Of a stretch of 34,640 nucleotides of DNA, positions 1 to 7,724 are shown one piece after another. The notes under the pieces are model-generated. The model saw only the letters and a list, made by a program, of their open reading frames with translations, was not told the DNA's origin and ran no database searches. Both the position numbers and the translations under genes were made by a program. The stretch lies in NCBI RefSeq assembly GCF_019798055.1, contig NZ_JAHOPH010000037.1, positions 1 to 34,640 of the forward strand, in the 5' to 3' direction. This DNA is from Salsipaludibacter albus. Lineage in GTDB: Bacteria > Actinomycetota > Nitriliruptoria > Nitriliruptorales > Nitriliruptoraceae. The number at the start of each line of letters is the position of its first letter. Within the stretch, counting starts at the first letter, position 1.

Positions 1-147
1 ACAACTCGGAACGGCCCTCGAAGGGCAAGCGCAGCCGGCGATGGCCCGGTGGACACCAAGGGCGCATCAGCAGTCAACCTGCTGATACCCCCCAAGGTTG
101 CCCAGTGAGCGCAGCGAGGAACTCCAACCTGACCGGAGGTCAGGCGC
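1..147. other. Window edge, no confident gene; two small hairpins
   Basis: No gene can be supported here. The first frame is open from the window edge to a TGA at 106-108 and would give a 35-residue C-terminus ending NLLIPPKVAQ. Its third-position G+C (about two thirds) is well below that of the surrounding genes, so it may not be coding; it could be the tail of a gene cut by the window edge. The stretch contains a perfect 8-bp hairpin (66-73 with 79-86, 5-nt loop) and a second perfect 7-bp hairpin (128-134 with 138-144). Confidence 0.4.
128..144 (-). terminator. Hairpin just past the stop of the GAF membrane gene
   Basis: CCTGACC (128-134) and GGTCAGG (138-144) form a perfect 7-bp stem with a 3-nt loop. 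It lies 3 bp beyond the TGA of the minus-strand gene that ends at 148. The position fits a 3'-end signal or terminator. There is no clear T-tract, as is common in actinobacteria, so termination is an inference. It could also serve a plus-strand transcript entering from the window edge. Confidence 0.4.
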
Positions 148-1332
148 TCACCCCAACACGGTCGGGGCGGTCGTGTCGGCGCCGGAGGGGCCGACGTCCT
201 GGCCGTCCTCGCCGGCGCCGTCGCCGGCCTCCTTGCCGGCGGCGACCAGGAACGGCGCCAGCACGCGTCCCATCCGTCCCAGGAGGTGGGCGTCGCGGCG
301 GTGCAGCAGGTCACCCTCGTCGGTCTCGCACACCAGCAGACCCAGCAGGCGACCGTGCAGTGGCAGGGGGGCCGCCACCACCGAGCCACGTACCCGTCCC
401 CGGGCCGCGGCCAGCGCCTCGAGGTCGTCGTGGGTCGCGGCCGCCACGGTGCCCAGGCTGATCGCGCGGTCCCGTGGCCCGCCGGGCAACAGCTCGATCA
501 TCGTCCCCACGGGCGGGTCGTCCCCGCTGGTCGCCGCGACCACCAGCGCGTCACCGGGTCCGACCGACAGCACCTGCACGACGGCCACGGCGAGATGGTG
601 GTGGACCCGCGCCAGGGCACGCTCCAGCGCCCGCTGGCCGCTGCCGGTCCCGGCCTGGCGCACGACGTCCTCCAGCACCTCCACCTCCCAGGCGAGCCGC
701 CGCGCGTGCACGGCGTCCCGGTGGGCGGCGTCGCGCTCGTCGGCGGCCAGCCGCCGAGCCCGCCGACCGCTGGCGGCGACGTCGGCCACCAGCACGCCCA
801 GCCCGGTGGCCAACAGGAGCCCGACGACCGTGTCCTCGACCGCCTGGTTGCCGTACAGCGACTGCCCGATGACCAGCCGGAGCGTCTCGAACGGCGCGGC
901 GATCACGAGGTTGCGCAGCACGCCGAGCCGGCCCAGCCGGACCCCGCCGACCAGGGCGGACACGGTCAGGACGAAGAACAGGTAGGGACTGTCCTGGACC
1001 ACCCCGAAGGGCAGCAGCATCGCGATCGTCACCGCGTCCAACAGGCTCAGGGCCTCGTAGGCACGTCGCCGGCGGGCCATGCGCGGCACGACCAGGAGGG
1101 TGACCGCCCCGGCGACCACCAACAGCAGGCCGGACGCCAGCAGCATCCCCGAGATCCAGCCCGGCACCTCGCTGGGGTTCTGCCACGCCGACAGCAGGAT
1201 CGCGATGCCTCCGATGAGCCGCACCCAGCCCAGCTGGCGCTCGAGGTGGGACTCGTCGTCGGACAGCGGTGACTCGTTCCAGGTGCGGCGCAGCCAGGTG
1301 GCCACCGCCCCGGCAGACGTCGCCGCTGCCAT
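148..1332 (-). CDS. Membrane protein with C-terminal GAF-like domain
   Basis: This is a 394-residue membrane protein. Residues about 36-185 hold roughly six hydrophobic segments (for example 57-83, 114-134 and 166-188). An Arg/Ala-rich stretch that could form a coiled coil follows (about 189-225), and then a soluble C-terminal part (about 230-368) that reads like a GAF domain: alternating beta strands with VRGSVVAAPLPLHGRLLGLLV as the typical core strand pair. No kinase, phosphatase, GGDEF or HTH output domain is visible, so it may sense something and act through a partner. I chose the ATG at 1332; an upstream in-frame ATG at 1386 would add 18 residues of unlikely composition. It is divergent from ffh. 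The last 25 residues are low-complexity. The GAF assignment rests on pattern only. Confidence 0.72.
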   Translation of the reverse strand: MAAATSAGAVATWLRRTWNESPLSDDESHLERQLGWVRLIGGIAILLSAWQNPSEVPGWISGMLLASGLLLVVAGAVTLLVVPRMARRRRAYEALSLLDAVTIAMLLPFGVVQDSPYLFFVLTVSALVGGVRLGRLGVLRNLVIAAPFETLRLVIGQSLYGNQAVEDTVVGLLLATGLGVLVADVAASGRRARRLAADERDAAHRDAVHARRLAWEVEVLEDVVRQAGTGSGQRALERALARVHHHLAVAVVQVLSVGPGDALVVAATSGDDPPVGTMIELLPGGPRDRAISLGTVAAATHDDLEALAAARGRVRGSVVAAPLPLHGRLLGLLVCETDEGDLLHRRDAHLLGRMGRVLAPFLVAAGKEAGDGAGEDGQDVGPSGADTTAPTVLG

Positions 1333-1475
1333 CGAAGTCCGTCCCCTGCTCGCCGCCGTGAGGTCCCGGCACGAGTCTGCCAGCATCGTCGCAGGCTGTC
1401 TGCCCCGCGCCCCGCCCGACCACCGTCGCGTCCGGGTGGGGCTCCGGTGGGAGCGGGAGAAATCGTCGGTGGCGC

Positions 1476-1481
1476 TACCCT
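1476..1481 (+). promoter_or_regulatory. Candidate -10 box of ffh
   Basis: TACCCT at 1476-1481 fits the TANNNT -10 pattern of actinobacterial housekeeping promoters, and the same hexamer precedes rpsB. Transcription would start near 1488, giving a leader of about 50 nt. I see no convincing -35 element. Confidence 0.4.
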
Positions 1482-1485
1482 CGGT

Positions 1486-1511
1486 CACCGTCTCGGTGGT
1501 GTCCCACCACC
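1486..1511 (+). promoter_or_regulatory. Two mutually exclusive hairpins in the ffh leader
   Basis: CACCG (1486-1490) can pair with CGGTG (1494-1498). Alternatively GGTGGTG (1495-1501) can pair perfectly with CACCACC (1505-1511) around a 3-nt loop. The two stems share bases 1495-1498, so only one can form at a time. They lie between the candidate -10 box and the ffh start. A regulatory role is an inference. Confidence 0.3.
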
Positions 1512-1537
1512 TGCTCGCGATCCAAAGGTCCCCAAGC

Positions 1538-2992
1538 GTGTTCGACGCACTCGCGCAACGACTCGACGACGCGCTGTCCCGCGTGCGTGGCCGCGGCCGC
1601 CTCGACGACGAGACCGTCGACGCCACCCTGTCGGAGATCCGGCTCGCGCTGCTCGAGGCCGACGTCAACTTCAAGGTCGTCCGCGGCTTCGTCAGCCGGC
1701 TCCGCGAGGTGCTGGTCGGCGAGGAGGTCTCCAAGGCCCTCAACCCGTCCCAGCAGGTCGTCAAGGCCGTGCACGCCGAACTGGTGCGCGCGCTGGGTGG
1801 CGAGTCCGTCACCCCGGACCTGTCCGGGAACCCGGCCGTGATCATGCTGGCCGGACTGCAGGGCTCGGGCAAGACGACCGCGGCGGGCAAGCTGGCCAAG
1901 CAGCTCAAGAAGAAGGGCCGCACCCCGATGCTGGTGGCCTGCGACCTGCAGCGTCCCGCGGCCGTGCAGCAGTTGCGGATCAACGCCGAGAAGGTCGGGG
2001 TGCACGTCTACGCACCGGTCGAGTCCGGTGACCCCGTCGCGGTCGCACGCGACTCCCTCGCCAAGGCCCGCGACACCGGCTGCGACGTCGTCATCGTCGA
2101 CACCGCCGGCCGCCTGCACATCGACACCGAACTGATGGGCCAGGCCCGCGACATCCGCGCGGCCGTCGACCCCACCGCGACCCTGTTCGTCATCGACGCG
2201 ATGATCGGCCAGGAGGCGGTCAACGTCTCCAAGGCCTTCCTCGACGACGTCGGCTTCGACGGCGTCATCCTGACCAAGCTGGACGGTGACGCCCGCGGCG
2301 GTGCGGCCCTGTCGGTCCGCGAGGTCACCGACCGCCCGATCGTGTACGCGTCGGTCGGCGAGAAGATGGAGGACTTCGAGGCCTTCCACCCGGACCGGAT
2401 GGCCGACCGGATCCTGGGCATGGGCGACATGATGACGCTCATCGAGAAGGCCGAGGACACCTTCACCGAGCAGGAGACCAAGGACGCCGAGCAGGCACTG
2501 CTGTCCGGCGACTTCACCCTCGAGGACTTCCTCAAGCAGATGCAGATGGTCAAGCGGATGGGTCCGCTCAAGGGCGTGCTCGGGATGCTGCCGGGCATGG
2601 GCCAGGCCCTCAAGGACGTCGACGTCGACGACAAGCAACTCGCCCACGTCGAGGCCATCATCTACTCGATGACGTTGGAGGAGCGACGCGACCCCAGGCT
2701 GCTGACCAAGGGCGGCGCCCGGCGGCGCCGCCGGATCGCGGCCGGCTCGGGACGCAGCGTCCAGGAGGTCAACCGGCTCCTCAAGCAGTTCGACCAGGCC
2801 AAGTCGGTCATGAAGTCGGTGTCAAAGATGGCCGGGATGGACTCGATGAACCCGCAGGGCCGCAAGGGCAAGCGCGCCCAGGCCAAGGCCGCCCAGCAGT
2901 TGATGCGGTCGGGCCAGGTGCCCGGCCAGGGTGGCCAGGGCGGCCTGGGTGGCTTCCCCGGTCTCCAGCAGGCCCCGAAGCGCAAGAAGTGA
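1538..2992 (+). CDS. ffh: Signal recognition particle protein Ffh
   Basis: This is the SRP54-type GTPase (484 aa) that binds SRP RNA and signal sequences on ribosome-nascent chains and delivers them to FtsY at the membrane. The N-terminal four-helix bundle (1-90) carries RLALLEADVNFKVV. The G domain shows GLQGSGKTT (106-114), DLQRPAAVQQL, DTAGR and TKLDGDARGG. The M domain has the GPLKGVLGMLPGM finger region and the RNA-binding RIAAGSGRSVQEVNRLLKQF helix. The tail is Gly/Gln/Lys-rich. The family normally begins (M)FDALxxRL, which places the start at GTG 1538, with AAAGG about 9 nt upstream. A much longer in-frame extension upstream overlaps the promoter region and the divergent gene and is not real. 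Length and motifs are normal for the family. Confidence 0.97.
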   Translation: MFDALAQRLDDALSRVRGRGRLDDETVDATLSEIRLALLEADVNFKVVRGFVSRLREVLVGEEVSKALNPSQQVVKAVHAELVRALGGESVTPDLSGNPAVIMLAGLQGSGKTTAAGKLAKQLKKKGRTPMLVACDLQRPAAVQQLRINAEKVGVHVYAPVESGDPVAVARDSLAKARDTGCDVVIVDTAGRLHIDTELMGQARDIRAAVDPTATLFVIDAMIGQEAVNVSKAFLDDVGFDGVILTKLDGDARGGAALSVREVTDRPIVYASVGEKMEDFEAFHPDRMADRILGMGDMMTLIEKAEDTFTEQETKDAEQALLSGDFTLEDFLKQMQMVKRMGPLKGVLGMLPGMGQALKDVDVDDKQLAHVEAIIYSMTLEERRDPRLLTKGGARRRRRIAAGSGRSVQEVNRLLKQFDQAKSVMKSVSKMAGMDSMNPQGRKGKRAQAKAAQQLMRSGQVPGQGGQGGLGGFPGLQQAPKRKK

Positions 2993-3032
2993 CCACCGGG
3001 CGAGCCCTGCCCCGCACCAGGACCCGACGCCG

Positions 3033-3626
3033 ATGATCGACCAACTCTCCCTGTTCCTGCACGTCCTGGCCGCGATCGGGCTGGTCGGCGGGGGCATCAT
3101 GCAGGTCATGGTCGGCGCCCGGCTGCGACGCGCCACCACGGCTGCCGACATCGCCCGCTGGGGCTCGTTCGCCCAGACCGCGGGCGTCCTGATGATCGTG
3201 TCGGCCGTGGTCAGCCTGCTGACCGGGGGTCACCTCGCCGGTGCCGTCTGGACCACCGACGAGCGCTCCGGCTTCTCGTACCCCTTCATCACCCTGGGCA
3301 TGGCCGCACTCGTGGTCCTCGCACCCGTCGGCCCGATGCTGGGCGGCGGGCGCCTGCGTCGCATCGTCGAGCGCACCCATCGCCGCGAGACCGCCGCCGA
3401 CCTGAACGCCCTGCAGGCCGACGTTCGCTCGTCGTCGGTGTGGGGTCCCGTCCACAGCCTGGTCGGCGTGGGCGTCGGGCTGGTCTGGGTCATGACCGCC
3501 AAGCCCGGGTGGCTCGCCACGGCCGTGGTCCTGCTGGGAAGTTTCGTGCTCGGCTGGATCTCCGGGCTCCTGGTGTCGTCGCGGCCGCGCCAGTCGGCAG
3601 CACGCTCGACCGAGCGTCGGGACTGA
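3033..3626 (+). CDS. Four-helix integral membrane protein, DUF2269-like
   Basis: This 197-residue protein has four hydrophobic segments, at about residues 5-27, 44-65, 85-107 and 143-185, the last probably two helices. The [12 protein letters not shown] opening resembles the predicted membrane proteins grouped as DUF2269, but I am not certain of the family. No catalytic motif is seen. It starts at ATG 3033, 40 bp after ffh in the same direction, and may be co-transcribed with it. There is no strong SD sequence. The function is unknown. The final 20 residues are Arg/Ser-rich and cytoplasmic by the positive-inside rule. Confidence 0.75.
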   Translation: MIDQLSLFLHVLAAIGLVGGGIMQVMVGARLRRATTAADIARWGSFAQTAGVLMIVSAVVSLLTGGHLAGAVWTTDERSGFSYPFITLGMAALVVLAPVGPMLGGGRLRRIVERTHRRETAADLNALQADVRSSSVWGPVHSLVGVGVGLVWVMTAKPGWLATAVVLLGSFVLGWISGLLVSSRPRQSAARSTERRD

Positions 3627-3653
3627 GACCGATGGGGGCGGCGAGCGAGCCGG

Positions 3654-3659
3654 TACACT
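3654..3659 (+). promoter_or_regulatory. Candidate -10 box of the rpsP operon
   Basis: TACACT at 3654-3659 stands in the 193-bp gap before rpsP, with transcription predicted near 3666 and a leader of about 155 nt. No clear -35 box is seen. The four coupled genes rpsP-khpA-rimM-trmD would be read from it. The leader has room for regulation, but I found no strong perfect hairpin in it. Confidence 0.4.
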
Positions 3660-3819
3660 GCGGCCAGCCATCCTCGCGAGTTCCTCGCCTCGATGGCGAC
3701 TCCGTTCACCGACCTCCGCCTCGTCGTCGCCTGCACGAACATGTCGCAGCGCGCCCACGCAGGTACGGGCCGGTCCCTTCGTCGGCGGGCCGCCGACACT
3801 GCTCCGAGGTTTGCCACCC

Positions 3820-4221
3820 ATGGCCGTCAAGCTCCGCCTTCGTCGTGAAGGCACCAAGAAGAAGCCGCACTACCGCGTCGTCGCCGCCGACTCCCGCGCC
3901 CCGCGCGACGGTCGGTTCATCGAGATCCTCGGGGAGTACCACCCGATGGACGAGCCGTCGACGGTTCGCATCGACCACGACCGGGCCCTGTACTGGCTCG
4001 GGGTCGGCGCACAGCCGTCCCTGCAGGTCAAGAAGCTGCTCCGCATCCAGGGCATCTGGCAGGAGTTCGCACCCGACGACGAGCCCCAGCGGGTCCGTCC
4101 GGACGCCCCGCCCGTTCCCAACGTGGCCCCGACTCCCGGTGACGCCGCCACGGAGGACACCTCCGCCGACGACTCGTCGTCCGACACCTCGTCGAACGAC
4201 GACGCCGAGGCGTCCGCATGA
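3820..4221 (+). CDS. rpsP: 30S ribosomal protein S16
   Basis: This is S16 of the small ribosomal subunit (133 aa). The conserved N-terminal core [42 protein letters not shown], here cited in part, is typical and is followed by the [13 protein letters not shown] segment. I chose ATG 3820, which gives the usual MAVKLRL start; a TTG nine bases upstream is less likely. The last 50 or so residues form an acidic Ser/Asp/Thr-rich tail not found in the roughly 80-residue E. coli protein but common in actinobacterial S16. Its stop overlaps the next start (ATGA), implying translational coupling with khpA. Confidence 0.97.
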   Translation: MAVKLRLRREGTKKKPHYRVVAADSRAPRDGRFIEILGEYHPMDEPSTVRIDHDRALYWLGVGAQPSLQVKKLLRIQGIWQEFAPDDEPQRVRPDAPPVPNVAPTPGDAATEDTSADDSSSDTSSNDDAEASA

Positions 4222-4460
4222 GTGAGCGCGCAACCGACACCCTGCACTTCGTCGCGCGCCAGCTCGTCGACCACCCCGACGACGTCCGCATCGACGTCTC
4301 CAGTGACGATCGCGGCACCACGCTGCACCTGATGGTCCACCCCGACGACGTCGGGAAGGTCATCGGCCGCCACGGTCGCACGGCCAAGGCGCTGCGCACG
4401 CTCATCCGCGCTGCCGGCTCGCTCGACGACGACAACGTCAACGTCGAGATCGAGGACTGA
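4218..4460 (+). CDS. khpA: KH-domain RNA-binding protein KhpA
   Basis: This is an 80-residue single KH domain protein of the KhpA/YlqC family. The GxxG loop is visible as GRHG inside [18 protein letters not shown], which binds single-stranded RNA. In other bacteria KhpA pairs with KhpB (Jag) and influences cell envelope growth and RNA stability. The position between rpsP and rimM is the standard one. The start ATG overlaps the rpsP stop by 4 bp. The length matches the family. No KhpB gene is in this window. Confidence 0.95.
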   Translation: MSERATDTLHFVARQLVDHPDDVRIDVSSDDRGTTLHLMVHPDDVGKVIGRHGRTAKALRTLIRAAGSLDDDNVNVEIED

Positions 4461-4485
4461 GACCCCCACCCCCGAGGTGACCGAC

Positions 4486-5055
4486 GTGGCCGACGCCGAC
4501 CAGGACCGCATCATCGGTCGTGTGGTCAAGCCCCACGGGATCCGGGGCGAGGTCGTCGTCGACGCCCTGTCGGACGTGCCGGGTCGCTTCGACGCCGGCG
4601 TCGTCGTGTCCGTGGGCGACACCTCCCGCACCATCGCGAGCAGCCGACCCCACGCGGGCCGGCTGCTCGTGTCGTTCGAGGGGATCGACGACCGCACCGC
4701 GGCCGAGGTCCTGCGTGGCCTGTCCGTCGCCGCCACCGCCCGTGCCCTGGACGACCAGGCCGTCTACTACGTCCACGAGCTGGTCGGCCTCGACGTCGCG
4801 ACACCCGACGGTGACTGGCTCGGCGAGGTCGTGGGTGTCCGCGAGCTGCCGTCCGTGGCCGGCTACGACCTGTTGGAGGTCGACCGGGACGGCCAGCGCT
4901 GGTTGCTGCCCTCCGACGACGACCTGGTCGAGGTCGCGACCAACAGCGACACCGGCGAGGACCTGCTGCTGGTGTTCGACGCCCCGCCCGGGCTGCTCCC
5001 CGACGACGTCGCCGCGGCTGTCGACGTCGCCCCGCCGGACGAGGCCGCCACGTGA
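4486..5055 (+). CDS. rimM: Ribosome maturation factor RimM
   Basis: RimM (189 aa with this start) binds S19 and helps mature the head of the 30S subunit. The N-terminal barrel carries [16 protein letters not shown] and the C-terminal PRC barrel carries [22 protein letters not shown] and [11 protein letters not shown], both typical. Two GTG starts are possible, 4477 and 4486. I prefer 4486 because GAGGTGA (4474-4480), an almost ideal anti-SD match, would sit 5 nt upstream of it, whereas it overlaps the 4477 codon. The gene ends in an acidic Ala/Asp-rich tail and overlaps trmD by 4 bp (GTGA). Confidence 0.93.
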   Translation: MADADQDRIIGRVVKPHGIRGEVVVDALSDVPGRFDAGVVVSVGDTSRTIASSRPHAGRLLVSFEGIDDRTAAEVLRGLSVAATARALDDQAVYYVHELVGLDVATPDGDWLGEVVGVRELPSVAGYDLLEVDRDGQRWLLPSDDDLVEVATNSDTGEDLLLVFDAPPGLLPDDVAAAVDVAPPDEAAT

Positions 5056-5843
5056 GGATCGACGTCCTCACGATCTTCCCCGAGTACGTCGCGGGGCCGG
5101 CCGACGTGTCCCTGCTCGGACGGAGCCGCGAGACCGGGGTGCTCGACCTGCGGCTGTTCGACCTGCGGGATGCCGCCTTCGACCGCCATCGCAGTGTCGA
5201 CGACGCCCCCTACGGCGGGGGAGCGGGCATGGTGATGCGCCCCGACGTGGTCACCCGCGCCGTCGAGGCGGTCTGGAACGACGTGGACCCGGCGGAGGTG
5301 GACGACGCCGGCCTCACCCACCGGGCCGGTGGGCCACGTCCCCGGACCATCCTGTTCACCCCACGGGGGCGGGTCCTCGACCAGGCCCTGGTCCGCGAGC
5401 TGTCCGCCGAGGATCGGCTCGTGCTGCTGTGCGGTCGCTACGAGGGCATCGACGAGCGGGTGCACGACCACGTCGCGACCGACGAGGTCTCGATCGGCGA
5501 CGTCGTGACGTTCGGGGGAGAGGTCGCGGCCCTGGTGCTGATCGAGGCGGTCGTGCGCCTGCTCCCCGACGCGATGGGCAACGCCGCGTCGCCCGCCGAG
5601 GAGTCGTTCAGCGACGGGCTGCTCGAGCACCCCCAGTACACCCGTCCCGCCCATTGGCGTGGTCACGACGTGCCCGAGATCCTGCGGTCCGGCGACCACG
5701 CCAGGATCGCCGCGTGGCAGCGCGAGCAGCGGCTCGCACTGACCCGGCGGCGTCGCCCGGACCTGCTCGCACCCACCGACGACCCGGCCCCGGGTGCGGA
5801 CGGCCAGGCGTCGGGCCCCGGTGAACTCGCGCACGGCGCCTGA
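5052..5843 (+). CDS. trmD: tRNA (guanine-N1-)-methyltransferase TrmD
   Basis: TrmD (263 aa) makes m1G37 in tRNAs with G36 and so prevents +1 frameshifting. It uses SAM bound in a trefoil knot. Visible are [27 protein letters not shown], the knot segment [29 protein letters not shown] (cited in part), and [15 protein letters not shown] with the catalytic Asp. The knot reads [16 protein letters not shown] where many relatives read YVLTGGELPALVLIDA, a mild variation. The start is GTG 5052, overlapping the rimM stop. The last 35 residues are Pro/Asp/Gly-rich and likely disordered. Confidence 0.97.
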   Translation: MRIDVLTIFPEYVAGPADVSLLGRSRETGVLDLRLFDLRDAAFDRHRSVDDAPYGGGAGMVMRPDVVTRAVEAVWNDVDPAEVDDAGLTHRAGGPRPRTILFTPRGRVLDQALVRELSAEDRLVLLCGRYEGIDERVHDHVATDEVSIGDVVTFGGEVAALVLIEAVVRLLPDAMGNAASPAEESFSDGLLEHPQYTRPAHWRGHDVPEILRSGDHARIAAWQREQRLALTRRRRPDLLAPTDDPAPGADGQASGPGELAHGA

Positions 5844-5897
5844 CCACGACGGGCGCCGGCCGTCGGTGGCACCACGGCCCGAGGGACGTGGCCCGGG

Positions 5898-5927
5898 TTG
5901 GCCAACGGTGCGGCCATGGCATATCCT
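5898..5927 (+). promoter_or_regulatory. Candidate rplS promoter
   Basis: TTGGCC at 5898-5903 and TATCCT at 5922-5927 are separated by 18 nt. The -10 hexamer is repeated upstream of the small membrane gene at 10296. Transcription would begin near 5934 and leave a leader of about 170 nt before rplS, enough for L19-linked or other control. Confidence 0.45.
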
Positions 5928-5942
5928 CGCCAGTCGTCCCGT

Positions 5943-5971
5943 CGGGCGCGCACTGAGTGTGCCCGCGCCCG
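5943..5971 (+). promoter_or_regulatory. GC-rich hairpin at the start of the rplS leader
   Basis: CGGGCGCG (5943-5950) pairs perfectly with CGCGCCCG (5964-5971), and CAC (5951-5953) with GTG (5957-5959) inside it. The hairpin begins about 9 nt after the predicted transcription start. It could be a ribosomal-protein leader element or an attenuator; neither is shown. Confidence 0.4.
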
Positions 5972-6107
5972 ATCCCGGCGCCTCGTCCGACCACGACGAT
6001 CCGCAGGGCCCCGCCCCGTCCGCATCCCGGTCGGCCCACGATCCACTCGCGTCCGCGCCGGTCGTGTCGTGCCCACGCCGCACCAGCACTTCCCCGAAGG
6101 CAGTCCC

Positions 6108-6467
6108 ATGAACAAGGTCGATCTCGTCGAGTCGGCGCGCATGCGCGACGACATCCCCGACTTCCGTCCCGGCGACACCGTCAAGGTGCACGCCCGGGTG
6201 GTCGAGGGCAGCCGCTCCCGGATCCAGGTGTTCGAGGGGGTCGTCCTGCGTCGCCAGGGCGGCGGCCTGCGCGAGACCTTCACGGTCCGCAAGGTCTCCT
6301 TCGGCGTCGGCGTGGAGCGCACCTACCCGGTGCACAGCCCGATCATCGACCACATCGAGCTGACCCGTCGCGGCAAGGTCCGTCGCGCGAAGCTGTACTA
6401 CCTGCGTGACCGGGTGGGCAAGAAGGCCCGCATCCGCGAGAAGCGCGAGACGGCCGCCAACGGCTGA
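6108..6467 (+). CDS. rplS: 50S ribosomal protein L19
   Basis: L19 (119 aa) lies at the subunit interface of the ribosome. The conserved stretches [41 protein letters not shown] (cited in part), [20 protein letters not shown] and [20 protein letters not shown] are all present. The start ATG 6108 gives the usual MNKVDLVE beginning. It is separated from trmD by 264 bp with its own candidate promoter and a leader hairpin, and is followed by a strong inverted repeat. Length and sequence are normal. Confidence 0.97.
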   Translation: MNKVDLVESARMRDDIPDFRPGDTVKVHARVVEGSRSRIQVFEGVVLRRQGGGLRETFTVRKVSFGVGVERTYPVHSPIIDHIELTRRGKVRRAKLYYLRDRVGKKARIREKRETAANG

Positions 6468-6491
6468 GACGGTGGTGGGACGGATCACTGC

Positions 6492-6519
6492 ACGAGGGTG
6501 CCCGAGACGGCACCCTCGT
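6492..6519 (+). terminator. Intrinsic-type terminator hairpin after rplS
   Basis: An 11-bp perfect stem (6492-6502 with 6509-6519, core CGAGGGTGCC / GGCACCCTCG) with a 6-nt loop stands 24 bp after the rplS stop. There is no U-run, as is usual in high-GC actinobacteria. It probably ends or attenuates the rplS transcript before lepB. Confidence 0.65.
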
Positions 6520-6560
6520 CGCGTGTCCGACCGAGGTGACGTGCAGACGAGGAGCGACGG

Positions 6561-7724
6561 GTGACGGCTGGCGAGGACCTCTTCGCACAGCACCGGCCGA
6601 TCATGGCCGGCGCTGCCGGCGACGACGGGACTTCCCGGGACACGCCAGCCGACGACCAGGTCGAACGTCCCCGGGACCAGCAGCTCGACCACACCGAGCA
6701 CGTCCACGAGGTCGTGCACGTGCAGGAGGACCTCGGCAACGGGGAGCCGGTGGTCCCCGAACCGTCCGAGCCCGACCAGGCCGGCGACGAGCCACGCGCC
6801 GAGGCACCGGTCGACCCGGACGCGACCACCCGGATCGAACCCGTGCCGACCAGCGCGTCCGCCGGGCGCGTCGTCGGCCCCCTGGCGGGACCGCCCCCGT
6901 CGTCGGCCGGCCCCGGCACGACTCGACTCGAGTCCCGCCGCAACGGCCACGGGGGGTCACGCCCCACCGAGGAGACCTGGGACACGGGGACCATCCGGCG
7001 CTGGGACGCCGCCCCGGTCGACCAGGAGCCCACGCCCTCGACGGCACCGCTGCGTCGTCCCGCACAGCTCGACGATCGCGAGGAGGTCACCGTGGAACGG
7101 GAGTCCGGCGGATCACGCTGGTACGAGATCCCGGTGATGATCATCACCGCGCTCACCCTGGCCTTCCTGCTGCGCACCTTCGTCGTCCAGGTGTTCTACA
7201 TCCCGTCGGGGTCGATGATCCCGACCCTGGAGGTCAACGACCGCATCGCCGTCGAGAAGATCTCCTACCTCACCCGCGAGCCCGCTCGTGGCGAGGTGAT
7301 CGTGTTCGCCGGCGACGACCCGCTGTCGGGGCTGGGCGAGGAGTCGACCGCGGACCGGGTCCTGACCGGTGTCGGGCAGTTCCTCGGGGTCGTGCCGGTG
7401 GACGCCAAGGACTTCGTCAAGCGGGTCATCGGCCTGCCCGGCGACGAGGTGTCGATCACCGACGGCCAGGTCAGCGTCAACGGCGTCGAGCTCGACGAGC
7501 CCTACGCGCGGCTCGACAACGACAGCGGCGACTGGGTGGTGCCCGAAGGCATGTTGTTCGTCATGGGCGACAACCGGGCCAACTCGGGCGACTCCCGTTC
7601 CACCCTGGGCTACATCCCCGAGGACGACGTCGTGGGCCGCGCCGTCCTGGTCATCTGGCCCTTCGACCGTGCCGGCTCGATCCCCGGCGAGGCCCACGAC
7701 CTGGCGGTGGACGCCGGATCGTGA
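6561..7724 (+). CDS. lepB: Type I signal peptidase LepB, long N-terminal tail
   Basis: LepB cleaves signal peptides of exported preproteins at the outer face of the membrane. The catalytic domain has the serine box YIPSGSMIPTL (Ser218), the lysine box DFVKRVIGLPGDEV (Lys287) and box E MGDNRANSGDSR. One transmembrane helix lies at about 190-210. The roughly 185 residues before it are acidic and Pro/Gly-rich, without recognisable fold, and would be cytoplasmic; this is much longer than in most signal peptidases. The start is GTG 6561, with AGGAG at 6550-6554 and a 6-nt spacing. It is coupled to rnhB through GTGA. A later start is possible, but the SD favours the long form. Confidence 0.95.
   Translation: MTAGEDLFAQHRPIMAGAAGDDGTSRDTPADDQVERPRDQQLDHTEHVHEVVHVQEDLGNGEPVVPEPSEPDQAGDEPRAEAPVDPDATTRIEPVPTSASAGRVVGPLAGPPPSSAGPGTTRLESRRNGHGGSRPTEETWDTGTIRRWDAAPVDQEPTPSTAPLRRPAQLDDREEVTVERESGGSRWYEIPVMIITALTLAFLLRTFVVQVFYIPSGSMIPTLEVNDRIAVEKISYLTREPARGEVIVFAGDDPLSGLGEESTADRVLTGVGQFLGVVPVDAKDFVKRVIGLPGDEVSITDGQVSVNGVELDEPYARLDNDSGDWVVPEGMLFVMGDNRANSGDSRSTLGYIPEDDVVGRAVLVIWPFDRAGSIPGEAHDLAVDAGS

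Noticed and set aside
1-108. Open first frame ending in TGA at 106-108, possible tail of a gene cut by the edge
   Set aside because: Third-position G+C of about two thirds is well below that of the neighbours and there are only 35 codons; too little to call a gene.
1333-1983. Upstream extension of the GAF membrane gene on the minus strand
   Set aside because: It would overlap the ffh coding start and promoter, and the translated part is Ser/Arg-rich without homology; the ATG at 1332 gives a sensible membrane protein.
4863-6950. Minus-strand open frame of about 695 codons
   Set aside because: Antisense to rimM, trmD, rplS and the lepB 5' part; no motif and biased composition.
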